Shown piece by piece: positions 44,563 through 55,401 of a DNA stretch of 64,000 bases (within the stretch, counting starts at the first letter, position 1; each line of letters starts with the position of its first letter). Origin of the DNA: Culex pipiens pallens (lineage: Eukaryota > Arthropoda > Insecta > Diptera > Culicidae); NCBI RefSeq assembly GCF_016801865.2, contig NC_068938.1, forward strand, positions 188,614,850-188,678,849, in the 5' to 3' direction. The translations under genes and the position numbers were made by a program. The notes beneath the pieces are model-generated. The model searched no databases. It was given only the letters and a program-made list of their open reading frames with translations, and had not been told where the DNA came from.

Positions 44563-46120
44563 AATTTGGATGCCTTACCCAGCGTAAAATATTATAATCT
44601 CTCTATGTTTTATTCATGTACCAAAAATATACCCTAAAAAATATATTTATAAAAAATATATATTTTTATATCTATAATCCAAGTGTACTATTCAAATGAT
44701 CCTATCTGCATATAAAACCCAAAGCACTTAGGTGATATTTAAAATGTACCGAGATTTGATACCACTCACTGATATACCCGACCAGATGCTAATGAAAATG
44801 TAATTAATCAATATAAATATAAACAAAAGAAGCAATTGAATATGACGTTTTGTTCCTGTTAATTGGTTAAGAGTCTGACACGAATTTCCTTATTTTTTTA
44901 AAATGAGATTATCATTTTTTTGTTTAGAATTTTGCAACCGAAAAGCTTTAATTAAGTTTTTCACATATTTTTCAATATGAATGCAGTTCGATTTCGTTTT
45001 TTCGACAAGACACGGAGAAAAAATAGTTCCCAAAATCGTAACAAGCCTTCATGAAATTGGGTACCACAAACAAAGTGTTCAAATTCCATGGTATTCCATG
45101 GAAGGTCGAAGGCCGTGTAAGACGTGCTACGCAGCGTTTAATGTGTATTAAAATTTTGTTACGAGAGTAAGGGACGGGGTTAAAAATCCAAATTTTTGCG
45201 AACGCTTCCAATGCGAGCCATGAAAACAGTCAATACTGACAATAGGAATCAAAGAAAGAAAGTGTCGAGTCAGTTGGGATCTCGAGGACTGGAAAGCATT
45301 GAAGCAGGCTTCACCCATCGACAAATAGATCGATATCGATGGATAGATGAATCGGTTTGGCTTGGGTCGGTTCTAGACAAGAATTTTGCTCATGGAAAGA
45401 TCTTTTGATAGCCCAACCAACGCCGACGTTACCAGTTTTCACAGTTTCTGAGATTCTGACGATAATACTTTAGTATGAATCACTTCCGATGTACTTATAA
45501 GATCTTCAAATCCATTAATAGATATCTTAACAGATATAACGAACAATTTGTTATATCTGTTAAGATAAGATAGATAATACCCGTGATAATACCTCTTCCG
45601 TTGACGCCCAGGCGAGCCCAACTACATCCGTGGTGTAGTTAGATCACCTTGGTCAAAACAGTTAGGCTCTGGTACCTTGCAAGGGTTCTATTTTCTTACC
45701 TCCACGTTGGCTTGATTTCGTCATCATGATGACAGATGTAACCTAGTTGGTGGCCTGTTGAAACGGCTCGTAAACCATTGAGCGAGGGTCAGAGTCGAGA
45801 CGGCTAAACGGAAGGGGTGCGTAAATGTGTGAAAGGGAAGTAATTTGTGACTGTAGACGGTATTGTTTTGATTCTCACTTCTTCACTGATTCTTCTGTTT
45901 ATTATTCACCATTTCGTTTTGATAAGGTGCAAGGGCAGTGTGTGTTCTTTGGGAACATAGTGCAAAAGATAGGGAAAATTGCGAATTGCGAGATATAACG
46001 AAAAATTTGAGAGTGAGATGCAGTATAATTTATTCTTTGTAAAGTAAAGCAGTATTGTGCAACGATGTTTGTTTTAATACGCAGCAACCGGTCAATCTAA
46101 CTTGTATTGCCATTTCTCAG
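44563..46120. other. Intergenic DNA with a SINE-like repeat and a perfect small palindrome
   Basis: No gene. TTAACAGATATAAC and GTTATATCTGTTAA form a near-perfect hairpin at about 45526-45565. About 45560-45910 holds the dispersed repeat also found at 30500-30860 (TGGTACCTTGCAAGGGTTCT, TTTTCTTACCTCCACG, CACTTCTTCACTGATTCTTC). The rest is AT-rich. Confidence 0.5.
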
Positions 46121-47017
46121 TTACACACACGGATACATCTTGTTTAGCTTTTTGATGTCCATGTGACTTAACCTGTCTCGCTGTCCCAGTTCAATATTGG
46201 CATGCTGGAAAAGAGACTTGTATAAACATTGAAAAATTACACAAAATGTAAACGTGTCATACCAGTGGCAAAATGGTCGGTTTTCCGTTGACGGTGAACG
46301 CCAGCTCACTTCTGTGCATGATACTTTCGTAATCGTACGTCATTCCAAAGTCGTCGATTTCGCCAACTGCGGACTTTGCCATGTTCTTCTGCTCCCACTC
46401 CTTAACGTTATCCGTGTTCACCTCCACGTACAGATCCCGGTCGGCTCGGTTCGACGGGTGGGTGAAACCCAACGTGTGCATCAGCTGGTGCAGAATACTT
46501 CCGGTGTCCATGCAGCCGCGCGGGTCCAGGTTGATCTGCTGACGACCTCCGTGCATTCCCAGCGCCGCCCAACAACCGGACTGTTCCATCGTAATGCTCA
46601 CGTAGTTGGAATCCGTGATGGCCCTAGGTACGAATCGAACACAACTGACGTGCTCGATCGCATCCATGGCAAAACGGACGGAAAATTTCTGGTTGGTTGC
46701 TGAAATTGCGGGAATTCAGATTCGAATAACAAAGGTATAAATGCGGACGAAAAGAACTTACTCAATCCCGTGCCGAGGACATACGGAACTGTACTTTCAC
46801 TCCAAAAGACTACGTTGGTACGAACAGTTCCTTTACTATCGTCGACAATAGTTTTGACCAACAAGTCTCCCTGCTCGAGTCGACCAATCTCCTCGTACGG
46901 GTGATATATGACGCCGTTGGTCAATGTGGCCCAAAAGACCAGGATCAGGAAAGTCTGAAACAACAAAATATGTTAGAAAAATCTACTTCAAGCTCAAACA
47001 CCAAAACGTACCTTCAT
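46121..47017 (-). CDS. Ast8: astacin-like protein with Glu-to-Gln active site (predicted pseudoprotease)
   Basis: Transcribed right to left. Exons 47017-47012, 46954-46762, 46699-46263 and 46204-46121 (239 residues, the shortest of the set). The first coding exon is only ATGAAG. The signal peptide continues TFLILVFWATLTNG. The propeptide is short and its switch motif is altered (LEQGDLLV instead of F-x-GD). The zinc site reads HQLMHTLGFTH: three His ligands remain and the catalytic Glu is Gln (codon CAG, complement of 46485-46487). The Met-turn reads SIMHRS, with Arg in place of Tyr. All four disulfide cysteines are present. The last intron matches Ast4, 6 and 7. The frame and splice sites are intact. 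It shares the same catalytic replacement as Ast7, 1.6 kb away in convergent orientation. Predicted non-enzymatic. Confidence 0.88.
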
Positions 47018-47774
47018 TTTTGCGCTGTTGAATCGCTCCTTGCAAGCCAAGAACAGATACTAGCTAAGTCCTAGGCGTGAAGTCGATGTTTATTTCGTAA
47101 TTTTGGCTGTTTGGTTTTATGGCCAGAATGTGGTGGATTGCGGGTGATAACACTAAATCGCAGAGAAAATATTTACTCAAGGAAATAAAAATTTGCGATG
47201 CACACTAACGCAGCGCAATGTAGCGTATAAAATTATGAGACAACAGGAACGTTTGATGAAAAATATTAAATTCACTGTTTAACAGATTCTGAGAAAAATT
47301 AGTTTCACCTTCAATTTTTGCCATTGTTCCATACATCATCACATTCTCAGAAAAGTGCCAGATTCTCTTCGTTTCTTCGAATTCAGACTTTTTTCTACTC
47401 GTGTAGATTTCAACAACCGGAAAAAGTTTATATGCACAAGATAAAAAACAATTAATGTTTGATTTTGAGTAAGATTCGTGCGATAGCCGTTTCTTGTCGG
47501 GAGGATAAAGAGGCAAGAGAATTCTTGAATATGAGCCCTCCCATCCCAAATGTACTATCTTATCTATTTAAATGATCCTGGTATATTATCAGTACCAGAC
47601 TTGTTCGAGAAAAGTAAACATAAGATTTTTGGTGGCCGTGATTTGCCAAAAAAAGGTGGAGAGATCTTCCAGAATTGCGATTCAGATTTAATTCCGATGT
47701 GGTAAGGTTAAGGTTACTTCGAGAATCATTTCATTCTGAAACTGACTCGTGTCTTTTTAACATTTTAGCACAAG
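47018..47774. other. Intergenic DNA; GATA site of Ast9
   Basis: No gene. A CTTATC (GATAAG) site lies at 47559-47564, 211 bp before the Ast9 ATG. A donor/acceptor pair (GTAAGG near 47701 and TTTTAG ending at 47768) may frame a leader intron of Ast9. No TATA box was called with confidence for either neighbour. Confidence 0.45.
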
Positions 47775-48660
47775 ATGTTGGCTCATCTTGTAATTGTTCT
47801 GCTTGTGGGGGTGGTGCTGGGTGCCCCAGCTGGTGAAATTGAAATTCAAGAACCAGGTGAAAATATGTTTTTGAAATACGCGAAATTTTGCACCTAATGG
47901 TTGTTCATTTATAGATAACGGTCTTGCGACCGCTTACGAACAAGCTGGAGATCACTTCCAGGGAGATATCGTGCTGACGGATATCCAAGCAGATGCCGTC
48001 GAAAGTGGGCGAACTGCTCTCATAGGGCCGCAGTACATGTGGCCTGATCGAATCGTTTACTACACAATCAGGGCCGGAGATTTTTGTAGGTATTCTTTGA
48101 TCTTAAAGTGTTAGTTGGTACTAAATCAGTTCATTCGGGCAGCTCTTTCGCAAATAACTTCTATTAAACAAGCCGTTGAGCAAATATCTCTGGTAAGCTG
48201 CATCAAGTTTGTAGAACGGACCAACCAGAAGGATTACGTCCTCGTTACGGGTGAGAACACCGGATGTTGGTCATACCTGGGTCGTCGTGGCAACAGTCAG
48301 GAGCTGAATCTCCAACCAGTTGGATGCATGAGTCGTGGAACGATCATCCACGAGTTTCTGCATGCCCTCGGGTTTGTCCACATGCAAAGTGCCTCCGATC
48401 GGGACTTTTACATCAGCGTCGACTGGAACAACATCCAGACCGGAAGATCTACCAACTTTGATCGTTATGCGTCGAGTATTATCAATGATTTTGGGATTCC
48501 GTACGACTACGAAAGTGTGATGCACTACGGAAAAACTGCTTTCAGCAAGAACGGACTGCCGACGATCATTCCTTTCGATAAAACTGTGAACATCGGGCAG
48601 CGTGTGGGCATGAGCTACAAGGACATCAAACGCTTGAACTCACTTTACACCTGTAACTAA
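47775..48660 (+). CDS. Ast9: secreted astacin metalloprotease, intact active site
   Basis: Exons 47775-47856, 47915-48085 and 48143-48660 (256 residues). Signal peptide MLAHLVIVLLVGVVLG, then a propeptide with HFQGDIVL. Zinc site HEFLHALGFVH, SDRD and Met-turn SVMHYG with Tyr are intact, as are the four cysteines. It is closest to Ast1, sharing TALIGPQY(L/M)WP, NTGCWS/NSGCWA and the MSYKDIKRLN/MSFKDIKRLN ending. Both lack the last intron found in Ast4, 6, 7 and 8. The donor after GATTTTT was placed by homology with the paralogues. Poly(A) signal AATAAA at 48729-48734. Predicted active. Confidence 0.93.
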
Positions 48661-50099
48661 AGTCCTTAAAATAGTTGGTAATCATGGAAAAAATAGAAAT
48701 TTGAAATAGGTTAAGTGAGCTGTTTCCAAATAAAATCGTCATAATCCAAGAATCTCAACAAATTTTGCACACTAATTTGTAGTACACCTTTTTTCAACAT
48801 GATCTATTCAATAAATATTTTGGTATCATTTTCGCTAACAGTTATTTTTGTGTTTTAACTTAACTTTTTGGGATATCACTTTGTCTAGTCCAGTGAAGGG
48901 TGGGGAGATCCTCCTTTTTGTATCGCACATATCTCTCTCAATTTTTCACAAAACTGTGAACATTTTTCCTGTGTTGAAAACTTAAATAGTCAGCTATGTT
49001 TGGCAGATAAAGGTATTGGATCAAAAAAGTTCTTTGGTTCATGCCAAGCGTTTTAAAAAATATTTCAAACCGGCCTTTTCTAAATATTAGGGGTAACTTG
49101 ACTTGATTCAGCAAATTTAAAAATTCTTTGGTTGCTAAAATATTGGCATTATGATCGTGCTACCTTGTCGCACGTCTCTTTTTGACGCTCCGAGAAAAAT
49201 AACAACAAACACGGTTTTATTTGCTTGACAATTCTGTGCATTGTCCTGAAGTATGGTTGAATTTGGTTGCCGGAGTCCCGAGATATAATTAAAAATGTTT
49301 ACTGTAGCTTTTTTCCAGTCGTCGCATTTACAGTAATTTTTGTTGTGAAGATAGCACGAACGAAACTTCTTTCATATGGAGAGTGCCAGCAATGCACGGG
49401 GGGTTTCCAGGCTGGGTTGTATATCTCATGATTTATATCGAATTATGGGGATCTGTGAAGGTCAAACAGTGAGGCATTAAAAAGCTTCACAAAGTGGCGT
49501 TCTTAATTCATTTCATTTCATTTCATTTATTGGATTGTTTTGGCAAAAACATCAGTGCAGTAATTATCCTAAGCTGATATATGGGGTACCTTTCAACAGC
49601 TGACTAATTCAAACAGTGTTTAGAGTTTACTGGTACACGGGAGAAAAATTGAGCAGGGGAAGGAAAAAAATTACAAAATAACCTTCGTCGTTCTTAATTC
49701 AATTTGGTCCAGGGGTTGTTTGGGCGGTGGGAATTAAAACACTTAAATTTTCATGTTCATGTTCCGCTGTAACTCAGCAACCAGAGGTCCAATCTTCAAT
49801 GATTCTTAGAACAATCTATTGAAAAATTTTCTGAACTTTTCGATAAAATATATTTTTAGAGATGGACAATCACGGGCACTAATTTTTGAAATCGAGAAAC
49901 AGATTTTTCAGTTAAAAATTAAACTTTAAATATCTTTATCTCGAAACGGCGCACTTTATCAAAAAAATTGCAAAAGGTTAAAAGTTGATTGCGTATTTGA
50001 TTTTACAAATAACTTTTTTATAAAATTTATTAATTTTTTTTTTTCAAAACGCAAATTTGACTCGTTTTGAAGCGGAAAAAAGAGTCGTACGGTTTAATA
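48661..50099. other. Intergenic DNA
   Basis: No gene. A TCATT pentamer repeat lies at 49508-49530. From about 49750 to 50050 there is a diverged relative of the fold-back family interior (CTCAGCAACCAGAGGTCC, CTCGAAACGGCGCACTTTAT). No other feature recognised. Confidence 0.45.
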
Positions 50100-50221
50100 A
50101 TTACTTATCACCTCCGTGTACGCACGAGAGCAAGCAGCAGTCAAGTGCTCTGTGCTGTACCGTTTTTTCGAAATTTTTCGCCGTAGTTGATTGTGATTAC
50201 CCGCGAGTTTGCTTCTCCAGC

Positions 50222-52649
50222 ATGCCAAAGGCCGCCGTGGCCGAGGCAGTTCGAGTGCGGCCTCGAAAAACCCGCGAAGTTCGTCTACCGGCCGTGTGCA
50301 AAAAGGTAAACAAACAAACGCCGTGTCGTTCGCCATCGCGCAGGGGAGCGTGAGCGCAGATGGAATCGACAAAAAGTATCTACATCCCGGATACGTTCCG
50401 AGATCACCAGTGCGAACCCGTTCCGGTACTTCCGGTGCCACGACCAGTGGCACATCAACATCCGCCAACATCCCCATCAGGAACGAGTTCCAGATGCTGA
50501 GCGACGACGAAGAAAACAACAACACGGACGGTAGCAGCACTACCGACGACGACGACGATGACGGGCGTGCACGGAAGAAAGTATCGACCCCAAAAAGAAC
50601 AATTCTCCAAAGGAACGTAGACTGTACAGAACCGGATGGGGCCGGATCACTCTGGAGAGTTCCGGAGGAAATCAAACACGGCGGGCTACTTAAAACGCAA
50701 ACTTTTATTTGCCACTCGCAAACAGACCGAACTTCTTCCAACGGACGTTTATTGGGATCTAACGATAATTACTCTAAACTACATGGAACATACATGGCGC
50801 ATCGGTGCACTTCGCGCCACCGATCGCAGTTAGCTGAGAGGGTTAATTTTGATAGTGGGACCACAGAGAGACATAAATAATGCGAGAGAAAGAGCGGCTT
50901 CAGAACTGCCACCACAACAAGTATGGTTTAGTGCTGCGCGGGGTAGCACCAACCGCGCGTACCACAGTACATCATGAGCCTTCCTTACCCAATTCTTTAC
51001 ATAGACCACCTCCAATTTTTGTTTTGGACACGTTGGCGGACGATGTTGACGAGTTGCTGGAAGGCCTCGGATATTGGCTGAAAATCGGTAAGTCATCAGT
51101 GCAAGTTTACACATTTGACGAAAAGAACTTCGACCTGGTTGTGGAGAAATTGAAACGTCAAAACTTCAAGTTTTACACATTCGACCCCGTGCAGAAGACT
51201 GCCGTTAAGGTCGTTTTGGAGGGGTACCAAGACCGCCCGATCTCCGACCTCAAGAAGGACCTCTCGGGTGCTGGCATAACGCCGCGGGACATAAAAGTCC
51301 TCTCGCGGAAGACAACAGTAACAGGTCGCACACCCTGTACCTGTTGTACTTCGACCGCGGCACCGTCAAAATTCAAGACCTGCGGCGAACTAAGGCGTTG
51401 GACGGGTTTTGGGTAAACTGGCGGTTCTACTCAAAGAACCCGTCGGACGCAGCACAATGCCACCGTTTGCCAGAAATTCGGCCACGGCTCGCGAAACTGC
51501 AACCTCCCGCCCCGCTGTGTGAAGTGCGGTGAATCACACCTCTCTCAGGCGTGTGCACTGCCGTGCAAAGCGGACTTGGGGGACAAGGCAGAGCAAACGA
51601 AGGCGCGCATCAAGTGCGCCAACTGCGGAGGTAACCATACCAGCAACTACCGTGGATGCAGCGCACGGAAAAACTACCTCGAGGAGCAGGAAAAGAGGAA
51701 GAAGAAAGCAGCAGCGTCCCACTCTCCTCAGCGAAGTACGAGCGAAACCCAAGTAGCATTTGGCAACATGATAAATTTGACTAAGTCCAGTTTTTGTTTT
51801 GTTTTGCTGTAGAAACATAAAAATGACATTTTAGCAACAATACGTTGCAATGTTGCAAACCTTTCGAATTGAAAACAACTTTGCAACAATCCATTTTGTT
51901 TTGTAATCGAAACATATTCAAAACTTATTGGTTCCATTGTTGCAACAAGTGACTTAGCACGATTTGTGTGCTATGAATAATATTGAAATCAAAAATCCTT
52001 AGATACAGTTCAGCCCAGCCACTTGTCCTTACATCAATTCATCCGTAGCTCAGTGGTAGAAGCAAGGAGAGAAGAGTTGAAGGTACCAGTCCAGAATCCC
52101 GACAGGGGCACTTTGGTTTTTTTTTTGTTTCGCGCAAATTAAACGACAACATAATGGCAACATCATGACAACACAACAAACTACTTTACCGACATATTGA
52201 GACAAACAAATTGTTTCTGGAACTTTGTCGTAACAAAGTTGAAACAAGCTGCTAAATGTTGCCAACACAAAATTTTCGTGCGCTTTTTAGGGCACCACGA
52301 GTGTTCTAACTATGTTGAGATAGCACATTTTGGGTGTTACGAAATAGTTGCATTTAAGGATCCGCAACAAAAAATGTTACTTGGGAACCGTGCCGGCAGC
52401 TGGTCATCGTACGATTCCAGCGGATAACTCAGCGTTCCCTCCTGGATGGGGGCGTCGTTCGCCAGCGTGGTCGCTGCCGGTAGTGGCAATACGGCCCAGC
52501 AAGAAGTTACCGGAGAAGATCTCTTTACCCTGCCAGAGTTCTTTGCTCTCGCAGGGGAGAGGATGACGCGGTTTCGGACCTGCCGTAACAAGGCGGAGCA
52601 ATTTCTGGCCCTTGGGGAGCTGATGATCAAGCACATCTATAAAGGATAA
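50222..52649 (+). pseudogene. Degenerate ORF1 (Gag-like nucleic-acid-binding protein) of the non-LTR element
   Basis: The leader ends at ATGCCAAAGGCC. The reading frame shifts several times: near 50300, between 50640 and 50950, near 51320 and near 51465. Recognisable parts in order are: a basic N-terminus; an acidic Asp-rich run (about 50535-50570); a pre-knuckle domain with FKFYTFDPVQKTAVKVVLEG near 51165-51225; three CCHC zinc knuckles (CQKFGHGSRNC at 51468, then CVKCGESHLSQAC and CANCGGNHTSNYRGC); a basic EEQEKRKKK stretch; and, after the MITE, the C-terminal part TGEDLFTLPEFFALAGERMT. Three such knuckles are typical of Jockey-clade ORF1. A stop (TAA, 52425-52427) also interrupts the last part. 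Not functional as it stands. Confidence 0.75.
51748..52385. mobile_element. MITE inserted in ORF1 of the non-LTR element
   Basis: Ends CCCAAGTAGCATTTGGCAAC and ACAAAAAATGTTACTTGGG, an inverted pair. The interior is rich in GCAACAA and TTGCAAC words. At about 52043-52108 there is a tRNA-like segment with GTAGCTCAGTGGTAGAA (box A) and GTCCAGAATCCCGAC (box B-like). It splits ORF1, so it is younger than the retrotransposon insertion or was carried by its parent. Confidence 0.7.
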
Positions 52650-53133
52650 AAAACTGTGATCTAGTTTTAAGCTTTTTCTATTTCTATCCCCTTTCCCTTG
52701 CAATTTTAGTAAGTTTTTTTTTTTATTTTTTTCTTACTCTTGGTGACACCTTTATTTACAAGCAATAACTGTTCCAAAATGGATTATGATGTAACACACA
52801 GTTGTAAGGAACTCCAAAACTCTGTTATGTACCTCAAAAGAACTTATTGTATCTTGATCATTGACCAATAAAAACGAATTAAAATTAAAAAAAAATATTA
52901 CTTATTCTATACATTATACTCAAATAGATCCGATTATGTGGGATCCTCCCAAAAACCTCTCGGCTAATAATTCAAAAATCGTTCCCCAAACTATACGGAC
53001 CCGACTGTACCGAAACATCCTCCACTATCGCCACAATCTGGACATTTCCCCTCCATAATAAGAGAGACCGAGCTAGAGAGGGGGGCCTGCAATAATTGGC
53101 GTCCACACTTCCTCGGTGTGGTACCTGCACGAT

Positions 53134-53237
53134 CTTATCGCCCGTTCGCGATTCATCGAAACCAATCGGATGTGCATCATTCGGAGAAGATGCGGCTGGT
53201 ATAAAAACTGCCCTCCCGGTAAGGTTCCTGCTCAGTG
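53134..53237 (+). promoter_or_regulatory. Promoter of the second trypsin gene
   Basis: GATAAG site (as CTTATC, 53134-53139), TATAAAAA at 53200-53207 and an initiator-like TCAGTG at 53232-53237, 32 bp downstream of the TATA box. The ATG is at 53282. Confidence 0.7.
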
Positions 53238-53281
53238 GTTCTGGGGGTGTCGCGGGTGAAAAAAAAACAAATTGTACCGAT

Positions 53282-54160
53282 ATGAAGTTGTTGGTGACGT
53301 TGGCGTTGGTGGCGGTGGTCGTTGGGAGTTGCATGGGAGCTCCTGGCACCGTTGGTCGAATTGTTGGTGGAAAGGACACGACCATCGAGAACCATCCGTA
53401 TCAAGTTTCGCTGAGACGCAGGGGAACTCACACCTGCGGGGGTGCTATTCTGAACGAGAATACCATTCTAACGGCTGCGCACTGTGTTTATTAGTGAGTT
53501 TCATAGTTACCTACGTGAAGATGCACATACAAAAATCATGACACTTTCTTCAGTACCGATTCAGAACCATCAGAATTCTCAATTCGTGCTGGATCTACGT
53601 TGCGCAACGAAGGAGGACAACTGATCACCGCTTCCGAGATCTTCATTCATCCGTGGTACGATGACTGGACTCTGGACTGGGACATTGCGATTTTGAAACT
53701 GGAGCAGAACCTTGAGCTTGGCCCAGCCGTTCAGAAGATCGATCTACCGGAGGCAACGCTGAAAATTCAACATGGAACTCTCGCGTCGATCGCCGGATGG
53801 GGAACGCTCTACGTAATGCCAGCCATCAACTAAACCTTATCACTACACCTTCCCTAACTATCCTTCCTTCCACAGTACCAAGGACCCAGCACCAATCACC
53901 TGCAGCAGGTTTCGGTGCCGGTCGTAGACAACGTGATCTGCAGCCAGGCGTACCAGAACTTTGGCTCGATCCTGTCGTACCATCTGTGTGCCGGCGATGC
54001 CGGAATTGACGCTTGCCAGGGTGATTCCGGTGGTCCGCTGGTGTACGGCGGCCAGGTCGTCGGAATCGTGTCCTGGGGCTACGGATGTGCCTTCAAGGGT
54101 TACCCGACGGTGTACACGCGCGTGTCCGACTTTATCGAGTTCATTCATGAGCATATGTGA
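53282..54160 (+). CDS. Trypsin-like serine protease 2 with altered S1 pocket
   Basis: Exons 53282-53493, 53554-53812 and 53876-54160 (251 residues). Signal peptide MKLLVTLALVAVVVGSCMG, activation site R/IVGG. The triad is complete: His in LTAAHC, Asp in LDWDIAILKL, Ser in GDSGGP. An Asp six residues before that Ser (IDACQGDSGG) predicts a Lys/Arg preference, and SWG supplies Gly216. However, the pocket wall reads YPTVYT where trypsins have PGVY, putting Thr at chymotrypsin position 226. Gly226 lines the S1 pocket; a larger side chain there (Thr occurs in elastases) should narrow it. Intron positions equal those of trypsin 1. Poly(A) signal AATAAA at 54183-54188. Confidence 0.93.
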
Positions 54161-54189
54161 AAAAAGCGAAAAAATGTTTGGTAATAAAT

Positions 54190-55393
54190 GACTGTCTAAC
54201 TAGCGATGTTCTACTGTGGTTTTGTGTGTCGTGTCCGGTGGTCGCCAATTTTATGATTTGAAAACAAATTGATAAGTGGGTATTGTTGTATTTGAAAAAC
54301 TGATAACCATCGGTAGCCTCGGACAACACTAATTGACTAGACAGCCAACATGTGTTGAGCGCAATTTCGGGCGGAAATGCTGACTTCGGCGGTATATTTG
54401 GACAAACTCAATCTAAATTACTATTCATGGAAAATCCAATTTTACAATTCTAGACTACTTTTTTCAAAACAACCAATGCGCCATGGGCACTAGGTTAAAT
54501 ACTAAATTTAAGATCAGTTTGCCCACGGAAATCCTTGAAGTTTGTACTTGTGTGATCGCTGAAATGTATGGTGAAAGGCAATTTATATTTTTAAGAATTT
54601 TCTTTTTTTAAGCTTGCTTTAGTTGATTTTCGTGCCCAATTTCGGTATTTAACCTAGTGATGGGTCAATTTTTGATTTCGGGTGGGTCAATTTCAGGTGT
54701 ACATTCAATGAAAAGATCGAATATTAAAACTGTTGCCGATTGATTTGTGATGTGTTAAATATATCGAAATAGCTTTGCGGCTCAGTTACACAATGCAATG
54801 CAATATTTCTATTTAATTTTGAATAACATAAATAACTTTAGAATTTAACAAAACATAAATCTAAGCAATATGCATATAATTTTCTGCGCAAGCAAGTCTG
54901 TGTTTTAAGTGAGTAAGAATTAAGTTAAGAAATTAGACATTTGCTGTAGAAATAATAATGCGCCTTAAAGTAGAGTGTCGACCGTTTACAAACGTAGAAA
55001 TATGTGCAATAGAATGCATTCAATAATTCTGAGCTTTGACTCAATAGCTTTCGATACTTATCGTTTGGCCTAAGAAAACTTTAAGTTATTGTGAACCTTT
55101 GAATATCACTACAGTACATTATTGGATTTTTTTAGTTTGTATTTTAAGATTTAGATGAAATTTTTTTCATGCAATCCCTGTGCCAAAAGAAGCAATTTTA
55201 CATTATTAGTTTTTCCATAGTCTCTATAAAAATTTGTTTTGATATTTTTGTTCTATTTTGGGGGACAAAAAAATGAATCTTTTGAGTCATAGTGCGCAAT
55301 CTGGTTGAAGAGAAATGATTTTTTTTTTTTTCAAAATATATGATTTCAAAAAATATCGGAAACAAATTAAGACTGAATGAAACTTTTGAAACC
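54190..55393. other. AT-rich intergenic DNA
   Basis: No gene, RNA or repeat boundary recognised. The last 250 bp contain diverged fragments of the fold-back family (CAATCCCTGTGCCAAAAGAAGC). Confidence 0.45.
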
Positions 55394-55401
55394 CCTTAAA
55401 C

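Larger units (their letters stand above)
50109..52896 (+). mobile_element. Complete non-LTR retrotransposon insertion with ORF1 only (Jockey-type)
   Basis: Bounded by an exact 9-bp direct repeat ATTACTTAT (50100-50108 and 52897-52905), so both ends of the insertion are present. It has a GC-rich 5' leader, a degenerate Jockey-type ORF1, a 3' UTR and an A-rich tail after AATAAAAACGAATT. ORF1 runs straight into the 3' UTR, and no endonuclease or reverse transcriptase sequence exists anywhere in it. A 638-bp MITE (51748-52385) is inserted in ORF1. This is therefore a non-autonomous, ORF1-only LINE derivative mobilised in trans, comparable in layout to Drosophila HeT-A, though no telomeric role is implied. 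Confidence 0.8.
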
